From Halomonas sp. ML-15 (GTDB lineage Bacteria > Pseudomonadota > Gammaproteobacteria > Pseudomonadales > Halomonadaceae), in the NCBI RefSeq assembly GCF_014779595.1, contig NZ_JACXZT010000019.1, positions 248,001 through 312,000 of the forward strand: DNA of 64,000 bases, in the 5' to 3' direction. Below the pieces are notes generated by a model. That model was not told the DNA's origin. It made no database searches and worked only from the letters and a program-made list of their open reading frames with translations. A program made the translations under genes and the position numbers. Positions 16,769-27,058 of this stretch are shown here, in pieces; the stretch's first letter is position 1; every line of letters begins with the position of its first letter.

Positions 16769-18601
16769 TCAGGAGTCGGGCAGTTCGAACACGGTCAGCA
16801 CGCCGCCCAGTTCGGTATAGTCCGACAGGGCAGAGAACACGCCTACCGCACCGAGACCCTCCTCGGGATCCTCGAGCCCCGCCGCAAGACCGATGCCGGC
16901 CCAGCCACCGACCCCGGAGAGCACGGCGATATACTGCTTGCCCTCATGGCGGAAGGTGTTGACGTTGCCGATGATTCCGGACGGGGTCTTGAAGCGCCAC
17001 AGCTCCTCGCCGTTCTCGATGTCGACCGCCTTCACGTAGCCCTCGAGGGTGCCGTAGAAGGCCAGATCACCGGCGGTGGTCAGCGCGCCACTCCAGACCG
17101 CGAAGCGCTCGTCGACTTCCCACACCACTTCCCCGGCAACCGGGTCCCAGGCGATAAAGCTGCCCATGCGACCTTCCATGCCGCCGTTCTCCACCGGTGC
17201 CGGCATCATGGTCAGGGTCGCGCCCACATAGGGCTGGCCCGCCACGTAGTCGGTCTCGAAGGGCTCATAGTTCATGCAGATGCGGTTGATACCGGCATAC
17301 ATCAGCCCGGTTTCCGGCGAGAACGAACTCGGCTGCATGTTCTTGGCGCCCATCGCAGTGGGGCAGATATCGGTGGTATTGACGTCCACGCCCTGGGTGA
17401 AGGGGCTGTAGTCTTCGTCGAGTACCGGACGTCCGGTCTCCATATCGTAGTGAGTGGCCCAGTTGGTTTCCGGAGCGAATTTCTCGACGGTGATCAGTTC
17501 ACCGTTCTCACGATCCATCAGGAAACCGAAACCGGTACGGTCGATGATCGCCAGGCCTTTGCGGTTTTCACCGTCGACCTCGACGTCGATCAGCACGTTC
17601 TCGTTGACGCCGTCGTAATCCCACTCGTCGAACGGCACCTTCTGGTAGACCCACTTGGTCTCACCGGTGTTGGGGTCGCGGGCGAATACCGTGATGCCCC
17701 ACTTGTTATCCGCCGGCTCGCCGTCGATGGCGCGCTGGTCGGGGTTCCAGGTGCCCGGGTTACCGGTGCCGTAGTAGATCAGGTCGAGTTCGGGGTCGTA
17801 GGTTACCCAGCCCCAGGGCGCCCCGCCGCCACGCTCCCACTCGCCGTCGGGCCAGGTGGTCACGCCGAGATCGGCCTCGCCGATGGGTTCGCCCATCATC
17901 AGGGTGGTCTCGGGATCGATCAGCACCTCGGAGTCAGGCCCCTGGGAGTAGCCGCGCCAGGCCATCTCGCCGGTCTCGATGTCGTAGGCGGTGAGGTGGC
18001 CGCGGATGCCGTACTCGCCACCGCTGACGCCGACGATGACCTTGTCATGCACCACCAGCGGCGACATGGTCATGGTTTCGCCTTGGGTGTGGTCACCGTT
18101 GCTGACCTCCCATAGCACCTCGCCATCCTCGGCGTTGAGCGCCACCACGGTGTTGTCGGCCTGGTTGAGGAAGATCTTGCCGTCGGCGTAGGCCACGCCG
18201 CGGTTGACGGTATCGCAGCACATCACCGGGATGACACGGGAGTCCTGATCCGGCTCATAGGACCAGATCACCCGTCCATCTTCTTCCAGATCGAGGGCGA
18301 ATACCTTGTTGGGGAAAGGAGTGTGAATGTAGAGCCGCCCATCGCCGACATACAGCGGACCGCCCTCATGGCCGCGCAGCACGCCGGTAGAGAACTGCCA
18401 AGCGGGTCGCAGGTTATTGACGTTGTCGCGGTTGATATCGCTGAGTTTGCTGTAGCGGTGACCTTGGTAGTTACCGAGCTGGGTGGCCCATAGGTCGTCG
18501 TTTTCGAGTAATTCCATCAGGCTGTCATTGGCGTGGGTAGTCGCCGCTGTGACAGCCAGAAGTCCCGCGGCTGCGAGTGCGCAGCTCATCTTGAGATGCA
18601 T
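16769..18601 (-). CDS. xoxF: Lanthanide-dependent PQQ methanol dehydrogenase XoxF
   Basis: A 610-residue periplasmic quinoprotein, an eight-bladed beta-propeller that oxidises methanol and other primary alcohols to aldehydes with PQQ. A signal peptide ends THA before NDSLMELL. The vicinal disulfide pair is Cys128-Cys129 (VMCCDT). Metal ligands appear as Glu196 (GGEYGIRG) and Asn281 (GTGNPGTWNP). The catalytic Asp328 is followed two residues later by Asp330 in EWDYDGVNEN. The second aspartate marks lanthanide-dependent enzymes (calcium MxaF has Ala there). The ATG at 18601 has GGAG 8 bases upstream, and a 20-residue longer frame has no support. The genes for its cytochrome, XoxJ and PQQ synthesis surround it. 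Confidence 0.95.
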   Translation of the reverse strand: MHLKMSCALAAAGLLAVTAATTHANDSLMELLENDDLWATQLGNYQGHRYSKLSDINRDNVNNLRPAWQFSTGVLRGHEGGPLYVGDGRLYIHTPFPNKVFALDLEEDGRVIWSYEPDQDSRVIPVMCCDTVNRGVAYADGKIFLNQADNTVVALNAEDGEVLWEVSNGDHTQGETMTMSPLVVHDKVIVGVSGGEYGIRGHLTAYDIETGEMAWRGYSQGPDSEVLIDPETTLMMGEPIGEADLGVTTWPDGEWERGGGAPWGWVTYDPELDLIYYGTGNPGTWNPDQRAIDGEPADNKWGITVFARDPNTGETKWVYQKVPFDEWDYDGVNENVLIDVEVDGENRKGLAIIDRTGFGFLMDRENGELITVEKFAPETNWATHYDMETGRPVLDEDYSPFTQGVDVNTTDICPTAMGAKNMQPSSFSPETGLMYAGINRICMNYEPFETDYVAGQPYVGATLTMMPAPVENGGMEGRMGSFIAWDPVAGEVVWEVDERFAVWSGALTTAGDLAFYGTLEGYVKAVDIENGEELWRFKTPSGIIGNVNTFRHEGKQYIAVLSGVGGWAGIGLAAGLEDPEEGLGAVGVFSALSDYTELGGVLTVFELPDS

Positions 18602-18988
18602 GGCGTTGTCTCCTAGCACTGAAGGTGCATCCCCTCGCCCGGGACTGGGCCACGGATGCATCTTTCATTGTTATGGTTTTCCTAACAGCACACTGAAGGT
18701 CTAGCACAAGAATCCGCCATGCACCGGTCTTAAGCAGTGGGTTTTCGACTAACGAAATGGTCAAAAGACTTTTGCTGTGGCGGCATAATCGGCACGAAGT
18801 ATCCCGTCTCACCGAAAAATCGTCGTAAGGCCATGCTTTATAAGCAGTACCGGGATAGCACAACATCTGTTGAGCGAGCAGCGCGGGGCTTCTGACACTG
18901 GATGCGACTTAGGTAGCAAGGCGAGGAACCCACGACGTGCTTTACTGGTCACTGTAAGTGCCAACCCACCGTCGACAGGAGTGTTCCT
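18602..18988. promoter_or_regulatory. Divergent control region of xoxF and pqqA
   Basis: This 387-base stretch separates the xoxF operon (leftward) from pqqA (rightward) and holds no convincing gene. It must contain both promoters. I see an A/T-richer centre (about 18740-18850) with an 11-base palindrome GCTTTATAAGC at 18835-18845. No promoter pair is clear enough to name. The short frames inside have no ribosome-binding site or family resemblance. Confidence 0.6.
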
Positions 18989-19060
18989 ATGTGGACCAAA
19001 CCGACCTATCAGGATCTGCGTCTCGGCTTCGAAGTCACGCTCTACATCGCCAATCGCTGA
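18989..19060 (+). CDS. pqqA: PQQ precursor peptide PqqA
   Basis: A 23-residue peptide starting [20 protein letters not shown] and ending in Ala-Asn-Arg. The Glu15 and Tyr19 separated by three residues (EVTLY) are the two residues that PqqE cross-links and that become PQQ. AGGAG stands 7 bases before the ATG. The gene is the expected length for pqqA (22-24 residues), and the rest of the pqq operon follows on the same strand after a stem-loop. Confidence 0.96.
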   Translation: MWTKPTYQDLRLGFEVTLYIANR

Positions 19061-19075
19061 TCATGGCCTACTGGT

Positions 19076-19108
19076 AAGACGCTCCGAATTTCGGGGCGTC
19101 TTGCTTTT
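19076..19108 (+). terminator. Stem-loop terminator/attenuator after pqqA
   Basis: An inverted repeat AAGACGCTCCG / CGGGGCGTCTT (one wobble) is followed by GCTTTT, 15 bases downstream of the pqqA stop. It looks rho-independent. As pqqB-F follow on the same strand with no other obvious promoter, it probably acts as a partial terminator that makes pqqA mRNA more abundant than the rest. Confidence 0.7.
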
Positions 19109-19213
19109 GGTGGGTATTAAACGCCGGCGTTTGATGATTATCTTATAAAGACTCATACAACAGCGCCCCCTTCGCAACACGGTGAAGGATGCGGTGATAC
19201 GCCAGGAGGTGGC

Positions 19214-20143
19214 ATGCAGATACTGGTACTCGGGGCGGCGGCGGGCGGCGGTTTCCCTCAGTGGAACTGCAACTGCCGAATGTGCCGTGGCGTGCGCGAT
19301 GGCAGCGTCCAGGCCACGCCACGTACCCAGTCGTCGATCGCCATCAGCAGCGACGGCGAAAGCTGGCTGCTGTGTAACGCTTCCCCCGATATTCGCGCCC
19401 AGCTAGCCGCCAATCCCGAGCTACACCCCAAGCGTATCCCCCGCGATAGCGGTATTTCCGGCGTGGTGCTGATGGACGCCCAGATCGATCACGCCACCGG
19501 CCTGCTGTCGCTGCGTGAAGGCTGCCCGTTCGAGGTGTGGTGCACGCCCAACGTGCACCAGGACCTGAGTACCGGCTTTCCGCTGTTTCGCATGCTCGAG
19601 CACTGGCAAGGCGGCCTGAACTGGCAGCGTATCGGCATCGACGACGGCCACTGGGAGGCCGAGTTCAAGGTGCCGGCCTGCCCCGGGTTGACCTTTACCG
19701 CGGTGGCCTTGACCAGCAACGCCCCGCCCTACTCGCCGCGCCGCGGGGCCCCGACACCCGGCGACAATATTGGCCTGATGGTCGAGGACACCAGCCGTGG
19801 CGCGCGACTCTTCTATGCCCCGGGGCTGGGCGAACTCGACGACCGCACCCGCGGCTACCTGCAGCAGGCCGACTGCATCATGGTCGACGGCACCCTGTGG
19901 CGGGACGACGAGCTGGTGCAGGCCGGGGTCGGCCGGGCCACCGGTCGCGATATGGGCCATCTGGCGCTGTCCGGCGAGCATGGCCTGCTCAGCGAACTCG
20001 ACGCCCTGCCCGAAACCACGCGGCGCGTGCTGATCCATATCAACAACACCAACCCGATCCTCGACGAGCGCTCCGAGCAGCGCGCCACGCTCACCGAGCG
20101 GGGAATCGAGGTGGCCTTCGACGGCATGCGCCTGGAGGTGTGA
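19214..20143 (+). CDS. pqqB: PQQ biosynthesis protein PqqB
   Basis: A 309-residue metallo-beta-lactamase-fold protein required for PQQ synthesis, thought to hydroxylate the tyrosine of the processed precursor. Family signatures include [19 protein letters not shown] at the N-terminus, with the cysteine-rich CNCRMC, and [19 protein letters not shown] and [11 protein letters not shown] later. The start ATG has a full AGGAGGT ribosome-binding site. The length matches the family (about 300-310). It lies 153 bases after pqqA and 62 before pqqC. Confidence 0.96.
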   Translation: MQILVLGAAAGGGFPQWNCNCRMCRGVRDGSVQATPRTQSSIAISSDGESWLLCNASPDIRAQLAANPELHPKRIPRDSGISGVVLMDAQIDHATGLLSLREGCPFEVWCTPNVHQDLSTGFPLFRMLEHWQGGLNWQRIGIDDGHWEAEFKVPACPGLTFTAVALTSNAPPYSPRRGAPTPGDNIGLMVEDTSRGARLFYAPGLGELDDRTRGYLQQADCIMVDGTLWRDDELVQAGVGRATGRDMGHLALSGEHGLLSELDALPETTRRVLIHINNTNPILDERSEQRATLTERGIEVAFDGMRLEV

Positions 20144-20205
20144 ACCCACGCTCGCCAACCGCGTCACACATAACAACGCCTCAAGCGCTTGCCAGGGAGC
20201 CTTAC

Positions 20206-20988
20206 ATGACCGCAGCCATCGCATCACCGCTAAGCGACACCTCGGGAGAGGCCATGAGCCCGGACGCCTTTCGTCGGGCGCTGCTGGCCAAGGGGGACTA
20301 CTACCATATCCACCACCCCTATCAGGTCGACATGGCCGCTGGGCGCGCCACCCCCGAACAGCTGCGCGGCTGGGTCGCCAACCGCTTCTACTACCAGATC
20401 AATATCCCCCAGAAGGACGCCGCACTGCTGGCCAACTGCCCGGATGCCGCCACCCGGCGGCGCTGGATACAGCGGCTGCTCGATCACGACGGCCACGATG
20501 ACGACGGCGGCGGTATCGAGGCCTGGCTGACCCTCGGTGAGGCGGTCGGCCTCTCCCGTGACGAGCTGTGGTCCCAGGAGCACGTGCTGCCCGGGGTGCG
20601 CTTCGCGGTGGACGCCTATGTCAACTTCGTGCGCCGCGCCGACTGGCGCGAGGCGGCGATCTCGTCGCTCACCGAACTGTTTGCGCCGGAGGCCCACAAG
20701 AGCCGCCTGGACACCTGGCCAACCCACTATCCGTGGATCGATGAGGCCGGCTATGGCTACTTTCGCAAGCGCCTCAAGGAGGCGCGCCGCGACGTCGACC
20801 ACGGTCTCGAGGTGGCCCTCGCCGTGTGCACCACCCGCGCCGCCCAGGAGCGCGCGCTGGAGATCCTGCAGTTCAAGCTCGACGTACTGTGGAGCATGCT
20901 CGACGCCATGACCCTGGCCTACCAGCTCGGCCGGCCGCCCTATCACACCGTCACCGACCAGCGCGTCTACCACCGGGGGCTAGCATGA
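20206..20988 (+). CDS. pqqC: Pyrroloquinoline-quinone synthase PqqC
   Basis: A 260-residue enzyme that closes the rings and oxidises the precursor to PQQ in the last step, without a metal cofactor. Visible family residues include [37 protein letters not shown] and [16 protein letters not shown]. The ATG at 20206 with GGGAG upstream was chosen, since the longer frame upstream shadows pqqB. The stop overlaps the pqqD start (ATGA). Confidence 0.96.
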   Translation: MTAAIASPLSDTSGEAMSPDAFRRALLAKGDYYHIHHPYQVDMAAGRATPEQLRGWVANRFYYQINIPQKDAALLANCPDAATRRRWIQRLLDHDGHDDDGGGIEAWLTLGEAVGLSRDELWSQEHVLPGVRFAVDAYVNFVRRADWREAAISSLTELFAPEAHKSRLDTWPTHYPWIDEAGYGYFRKRLKEARRDVDHGLEVALAVCTTRAAQERALEILQFKLDVLWSMLDAMTLAYQLGRPPYHTVTDQRVYHRGLA

Positions 20989-21272
20989 ACCAGGAGGTCA
21001 TCGGCACTCGCGTTTACCGCCTGCGTCCCGGCTGGCGACTACAGTGGGAGGAGGCACAGCAGCGCCACGTGCTGCTGTATCCCGAGGGCATGGTCAAACT
21101 CAACGAGAGCGCCGGCGCGATTCTTGGCGAGCTCGACGGCCAGCGCGATGTCGTTACGCTGATCGAACGGCTTCAGGCCAAGTTTCCCGAGGCCCCCGAC
21201 GGGGCCATCGCCGAGGATGTCCACGCCTTTCTCGTCGACGCCCAACAACAGGGCTGGATCCAGCATGACTGA
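20985..21272 (+). CDS. pqqD: PQQ biosynthesis peptide chaperone PqqD
   Basis: A 95-residue peptide-binding protein of the RiPP recognition element class. PqqD presents PqqA to the radical SAM enzyme PqqE. Family features seen are [24 protein letters not shown], given here as [14 protein letters not shown] and [20 protein letters not shown]. It overlaps pqqC at its start and pqqE at its end by 8 bases. Confidence 0.94.
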   Translation: MNQEVIGTRVYRLRPGWRLQWEEAQQRHVLLYPEGMVKLNESAGAILGELDGQRDVVTLIERLQAKFPEAPDGAIAEDVHAFLVDAQQQGWIQHD

Positions 21273-22416
21273 TCACACCGATACCGCCACCGCCAACGGT
21301 GAAACCGGCGCGCCGCTGTGGCTGCTCGCCGAGCTCACCTACCGCTGCCCGCTGCAGTGCTCCTACTGCTCGAATCCCCTCGACTTCGCCGCGGTCAAGC
21401 AGGAGCTGACGACCGCGGAGTGGATCGACGTGCTGACCCAGGCCCGCGCCATGGGCGCGGTGCAACTGGGCTTCTCCGGCGGCGAGCCGCTGGTGCGCAA
21501 GGACCTCGAAACGCTGGTCGCCGAAGCCCGTCGGCTGGGCTTCTATACCAACCTGATCACCTCGGCGCTGGGCCTCGATGAAGCGCGCATTCACGCCCTG
21601 CGCGACGCCGGCCTCGACCATATCCAGATCAGCCTGCAGGCCTCCGACCCCGACGTTGCCGCCGCGGTGGCCGGATCAACCAAGGCCCACGCCAAGAAGC
21701 TGGCCATGGCCCGGGCGGTCAAGGATGCCGGCTATCCGATGGTGCTCAACGTGGTGCTGCATCGTCACAATATCGACCAGTTGGATACCATCATCGCGCT
21801 ATGCGATGACCTCGGCGCCGACGCCGTGGAGCTCGCCAACTGCCAGCTCTACGGCTGGGCCCACCTGAATCGCGCCGGACTGCTGCCGAGCCAGGCCCAG
21901 CTCGAGGCCGCCGAGGCCACCACCAACCGCTGGCGTCAGCGCCTGGCCGAGCGCGGCCGCGACATGCGCCTGCTGTTCGTGGTGCCCGACTACTATGCCG
22001 ACCGCCCCAAGGCCTGCATGGGCGGCTGGGGCTCGATCTTCATGACCGTGGCTCCCGACGGCGCGGTGCTGCCCTGTCACAGCGCCCGCATGCTGCCGAT
22101 GGACTTTCCCAACGCCCGCGAGCGACCGCTGCAGGAGATCTGGTACGACAGCGCTGCCTTCAACCGCTATCGCGGCGATGACTGGATGCAGGAGCCCTGC
22201 CGCAGCTGCGACGAGCGCCACAAGGATGTCGGCGGCTGCCGCTGCCAGGCCTATATGCTCACCGGCGACCCGGCGGCCACCGACCCGGTCTGCGACCTGT
22301 CGCCGGATCACCACCTGATCGAGGCGGCACGCCGCGAGGCCGCCGACGACAGCCGCTCGGCGCAGGCGCTGACGCTACGCAACGCCCGGGAGTCGCAGGT
22401 CTTCTGTCGCACCTAG
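21265..22416 (+). CDS. pqqE: PqqA peptide cyclase PqqE (radical SAM)
   Basis: A 383-residue radical SAM/SPASM enzyme that forms the Glu-Tyr carbon-carbon bond in PqqA. The SAM cluster is bound by Cys28, Cys32 and Cys35 (CPLQCSYC), the glycine-rich SAM site is [12 protein letters not shown], and the C-terminal auxiliary-cluster cysteines lie in [10 protein letters not shown] and [21 protein letters not shown]. The ATG at 21265 is internal to the end of pqqD and is the normal family start. The length is typical. Confidence 0.96.
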   Translation: MTDHTDTATANGETGAPLWLLAELTYRCPLQCSYCSNPLDFAAVKQELTTAEWIDVLTQARAMGAVQLGFSGGEPLVRKDLETLVAEARRLGFYTNLITSALGLDEARIHALRDAGLDHIQISLQASDPDVAAAVAGSTKAHAKKLAMARAVKDAGYPMVLNVVLHRHNIDQLDTIIALCDDLGADAVELANCQLYGWAHLNRAGLLPSQAQLEAAEATTNRWRQRLAERGRDMRLLFVVPDYYADRPKACMGGWGSIFMTVAPDGAVLPCHSARMLPMDFPNARERPLQEIWYDSAAFNRYRGDDWMQEPCRSCDERHKDVGGCRCQAYMLTGDPAATDPVCDLSPDHHLIEAARREAADDSRSAQALTLRNARESQVFCRT

Positions 22417-22429
22417 GCGAGGACGCAGC

Positions 22430-24877
22430 ATGCGCGCGAACCACAGCGACCTGAGCCAGGGCCTGCCGCCGGGCGGCCGCTGTCGCTCGCGGCGGCTCGC
22501 CAATGGGTTGTGGCTGGTCGCCGCAGAAGTGCCCGACGCCCACCTGACGCGCCTGGCCGGTGCCATCGATCTCGGCTATCTGGATGAGCCCGCCGTGCGC
22601 CCGGGGCTCACCCATCTCCTCGAGCACGCCCTGTTTCTCGGCAGCCGCCGCTGGCCTGAGGTCGATGCCCTGAGCCGCTGGGTCGGCGAGCAGGGCGGAC
22701 GCTACAACGCCTACACCGGCGACACCGCCACTGACGTTCATCTGCAGCTACCGCCCGCTGCCGCCGAGGCGGGTCTCGAACGGCTCTGCGACCTGCTGGC
22801 CAGTCCCTGCTTTGACCCGGCACTGATCGAGCACGAAGTCGGGGTACTTGACGCCGAGTTCCGTGCCCGGCTCGCCGACCCCGAACTGCACCGACTCGCC
22901 GCCCTCGGCCAGCTGTGTCGCCCGGGGCACCCCGCTCAGCAGTGCCACGCCGGCCATGCCACCAGCCTGGCCGGCAGCGGTGACGCACTGGCCGCCGAGC
23001 TGCGCGCGCTGCATCGCCACTACCGGCCCGCGCGCATGGCGCTGGCCATGCTCGGCCCGCAGCCACTGGAGCAGCAGCTCGACCTGCTGGCGCACCATGC
23101 CGCCCTGCTGGCACCCGTCAGCGTGTCGGCTGAGCCTGCAGCGTCGCGGACCTGGCGCTGGGCCGAGCCCGGCGGCGTCGTCTGGCAACTGCCCGACGCA
23201 GCACAGGACTCGAACCACTGCGTGGAGCTGCTGTGGCCGCTGCCCACTCCCCTGGCCAACGCCTATCGGCCCTATCTCGACGGCGTGGCGGCACGCCTCG
23301 CCGATGGCGCCCTGGCCGAGGCACTCAGCCGGGTGATGCCACTCACCGATATGCAGGTCACGCCTTGGCCTGCCGGTGCCGGCCCGGCACTCTCGCTGCG
23401 GCTCGCGACGACGGCTACACCGCCGCCGCTCTCCGATCTGCTGGCGATTCTCGTCCCGGCCCTGAACGAGGCCCGACGCCGGCCCCTGGCGGCACCGGCC
23501 GGCCTCGCCAGCGCTGAACGGGAAACCCTCGACCGCTGGCCAAGGCATCACGCCAGGCGCCTCGCCGGACAGCCCCCCGGCGGGACGGCGCCGGCGCTGG
23601 GCGACGGCCAGGAGGCACTGGCCGCCTGGCTGGCACCCGACCAGTGCCGGCTGCTATGGCAGCAGCCCAGCGCGGCATCAAGCTGCCACGACTGGCGCCG
23701 CCTGGCGGAGACCGGCACCCCCGTAAAGCGGGTAGCGCTGCCGCAACCGCGCGCCTCATTCACGCTGCCGCCCCGTCAACCCGGGCCAATGGAGGGCGAG
23801 CTTGCGGCCTCTGCCGGCGCCCAGCGGGTGCGTGGGCACCCCGCCTGGCCGGGGTCCGAGGCTATCAGCCACTGCGCCCTGGGCTGGCCGGCCGTCCACG
23901 ACAAGGCGCGCCTCGGACGCTGGCGCCAGCGCTGCCTGGCCCTTGGCCAGACGGCCACAGCAGAGGGCGCCGCCCTGCAGCTCGGCGGCGATCGCCTCGG
24001 CGACTGGCTGCTCGCTATCGGCACGCCGGACCAGGTACTTGCCCTGACCGAGCAGGCCCTGATGGCCTGGCCGGCGACCCCCGCTGCCGCCCAGGCCCCG
24101 GCCACCAATGGACTGGTGGCCCAGCGCCTGCTCGACCTGCTGGAAACCGCGCCGCCGCCCTCCGACCCCCCTGCGGCGAAGGCGCAAGCCGCCCTGTGCT
24201 GGTCAAGCGATCGCCTCGGCGACGCCGAACTGGCGCCGCTGCTGGGCCGCTGCCCGGTGCCATCGGCCGCGGCCCAGGCGGCGACGCCTCCGTCAGCGAC
24301 GCTATGGCTCGCCCCCCAGGCCGCGGACCATGCCGTGATGCTCGAGGTGATGGGCGCCGACGCCAGCCCGCGCAGCCGCTGGCTGCTGCGCTTGCTCGGC
24401 CAGTGCCACGACGCCGCCTTTCAGCAGGCGCTACGCCAGCGCCAGGGGCTCGGCTACGCCGCCGCGGTGCGCTACCGCGAGGCGGCGGGCTGGCCGCGGC
24501 TCGGCTATGTGGTGCAGTCGCCACATGCCGACATCGACGCCCTGCGCGGCGCCATCGAGGCCTTTATCGCCGCCGAGACCAGGACGCTATCGCACCTCTC
24601 TTCCGCGGCGCTGGCCACCCAGCGCCGCGGGCTGCTGGCACGCCATGCGCCGCCGGAGACCTACCCCGATGCGCTCAAGCGGGTGTGGCAGCGACTCCGC
24701 CAGGCACCGCCCTCGACCCTACCGTCGGCCTTGCCCGAGCGCTGGCTATGCCCCTGGCAGGAGGATGCGGAAAAGCTCGCGCACCTGACCCCCCAGGACC
24801 TGCAAGACAGCGCCCGCGCCCTGGCCGCGCAGGTGCTGCCGCAGCGCTGGTGGTATCACCGCCCGGCCGGCCACTAA
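22430..24877 (+). CDS. pqqF: PqqF-type zinc metallopeptidase (M16 family)
   Basis: An 815-residue M16 (insulysin-like) peptidase. The inverted zinc motif HLLEH (His62, Glu65, His66) is intact, and a second conserved stretch GRYNAYTGDTATDVHL follows. PqqF is thought to cut the cross-linked PqqA to release the modified dipeptide, usually with PqqG. No pqqG follows here, so this long protein may act alone or with another protease. The C-terminal half is Ala/Pro-rich and diverged, as usual in the inactive M16 half. It starts 13 bases after pqqE. Confidence 0.93.
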   Translation: MRANHSDLSQGLPPGGRCRSRRLANGLWLVAAEVPDAHLTRLAGAIDLGYLDEPAVRPGLTHLLEHALFLGSRRWPEVDALSRWVGEQGGRYNAYTGDTATDVHLQLPPAAAEAGLERLCDLLASPCFDPALIEHEVGVLDAEFRARLADPELHRLAALGQLCRPGHPAQQCHAGHATSLAGSGDALAAELRALHRHYRPARMALAMLGPQPLEQQLDLLAHHAALLAPVSVSAEPAASRTWRWAEPGGVVWQLPDAAQDSNHCVELLWPLPTPLANAYRPYLDGVAARLADGALAEALSRVMPLTDMQVTPWPAGAGPALSLRLATTATPPPLSDLLAILVPALNEARRRPLAAPAGLASAERETLDRWPRHHARRLAGQPPGGTAPALGDGQEALAAWLAPDQCRLLWQQPSAASSCHDWRRLAETGTPVKRVALPQPRASFTLPPRQPGPMEGELAASAGAQRVRGHPAWPGSEAISHCALGWPAVHDKARLGRWRQRCLALGQTATAEGAALQLGGDRLGDWLLAIGTPDQVLALTEQALMAWPATPAAAQAPATNGLVAQRLLDLLETAPPPSDPPAAKAQAALCWSSDRLGDAELAPLLGRCPVPSAAAQAATPPSATLWLAPQAADHAVMLEVMGADASPRSRWLLRLLGQCHDAAFQQALRQRQGLGYAAAVRYREAAGWPRLGYVVQSPHADIDALRGAIEAFIAAETRTLSHLSSAALATQRRGLLARHAPPETYPDALKRVWQRLRQAPPSTLPSALPERWLCPWQEDAEKLAHLTPQDLQDSARALAAQVLPQRWWYHRPAGH

Positions 24878-25043
24878 TCCCGAGTGGCAAGGCTGACGCC
24901 GCGGTACTGTTGCCGCCAGGCAATATTGTCTCTGGGCAACGCTGTTATGCCACTGCCGCATAATCCCCCTTCCGAAGCTCACCTAGACTGTCATCAGCGC
25001 TTACCGGTCCACGACCGGTCCTTGCGGGTCGTAAACAGCACCC

Positions 25044-26208
<1,165 letters not shown>

Positions 26209-26256
26209 GAGAGGACCACGAGGTAACAACAACAAGACCAAGAGAGGTTAACTGCC

Positions 26257-26988
26257 ATGCTGACACGAATGAGCCTAAACCCGGAGCGCAAGCCCATGAG
26301 CCTGATGGACACCCTGAAACGCTGGTTCGGCGGCCAGAGCGCCACCCCCGCCGCCAGCAGCCATCGCCATGAGGCCAAGGCCGCACCCAGCGCTGCCGCC
26401 GCCACCCAGGCACCACCCGCCAGCAATACCAAGATTCACCCCGCGGTGGACAGCGGCGTGAAGGCCGGCAGCGACGCCTTTAGCGGCGGCACCCTGCACT
26501 GCCACTGCGACAGCAACAAGGTCGAGGTGACCGTCAAGGCGCAGTGCGCCCACAACCACGTATGCGGCTGCACCAAGTGCTGGAAACCCAGCGGCGCCAC
26601 CTTCTCCATGGTCGCAGTCGTGCCCCGCGACAGCCTCAGCGTCGCCGCCAACGAAGACAAGCTCGAGGTAGTGGATGCCACAGCGGCGATCCAGCGCCAC
26701 GCCTGCAAGGGCTGCGGCGTGCACATGTACGGGCGTATCGAGAACACCGACCACCCCTTCCACGGCCTGGACTTCATCCACACCGAGCTCTCCCACGACA
26801 GCGGCTGGGCCGGCCCGGAATTCGCCGCCTTCGTCTCCTCGATCATCGAGGGGGGCACCCACCCCGACACAATGGGCGACGTGCGCAGCCGCCTCAAGCA
26901 GCTCGGCCTGGAGCCCTACGACTGCCTGTCGCCGCCGCTGATGGACGCCATCGCCACCCACACCGCCAAGGCCAAGGGCGTGCTCTGA
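26257..26988 (+). CDS. gfa: Gfa-type glutathione-dependent formaldehyde-activating protein with N-terminal extension
   Basis: A 243-residue protein. Residues from about 60 on ([30 protein letters not shown]) match the Gfa/S-(hydroxymethyl)glutathione synthase family, with zinc-site cysteines in [11 protein letters not shown] and [13 protein letters not shown]. Gfa catalyses or aids formaldehyde-glutathione adduct formation, and its exact role is debated. The family is usually about 190 residues. Here a 55-60 residue Ala/His-rich extension (including [12 protein letters not shown]) precedes it. The ATG at 26257 has GAGAGG 9 bases upstream, and Met14 (26296) is an alternative start. It follows frmA by 48 bases and shares its pathway. 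Confidence 0.9.
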   Translation: MLTRMSLNPERKPMSLMDTLKRWFGGQSATPAASSHRHEAKAAPSAAAATQAPPASNTKIHPAVDSGVKAGSDAFSGGTLHCHCDSNKVEVTVKAQCAHNHVCGCTKCWKPSGATFSMVAVVPRDSLSVAANEDKLEVVDATAAIQRHACKGCGVHMYGRIENTDHPFHGLDFIHTELSHDSGWAGPEFAAFVSSIIEGGTHPDTMGDVRSRLKQLGLEPYDCLSPPLMDAIATHTAKAKGVL

Positions 26989-27001
26989 CCCTGCCTGGCA
27001 C

Positions 27002-27042
27002 CAACGCCAACGGGCCACCTCCTGGGTGGCCCGTTTGCGTTG
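27002..27042. terminator. Bidirectional terminator between gfa and the M20 gene
   Basis: A long inverted repeat lies between the converging genes: CAACGCCAACGGGCCACC, a 4-base loop TCCT, then GGGTGGCCCGTTTGCGTTG, with one bulge. There is only a short T run, but the position between two converging operons supports a terminator in both directions. Confidence 0.75.
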
Positions 27043-27058
27043 TCGGGAACTGTCACGT

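Noticed and set aside
16769-18601. Calcium-dependent MxaF or ethanol-type ExaA dehydrogenase
   Set aside because: The Asp two residues after the catalytic Asp (DYD) and the xoxG/xoxJ neighbours favour XoxF.
18602-18988. Short frames in the xoxF-pqqA gap as genes
   Set aside because: They lack ribosome-binding sites and family features, and the region is needed for two divergent promoters.
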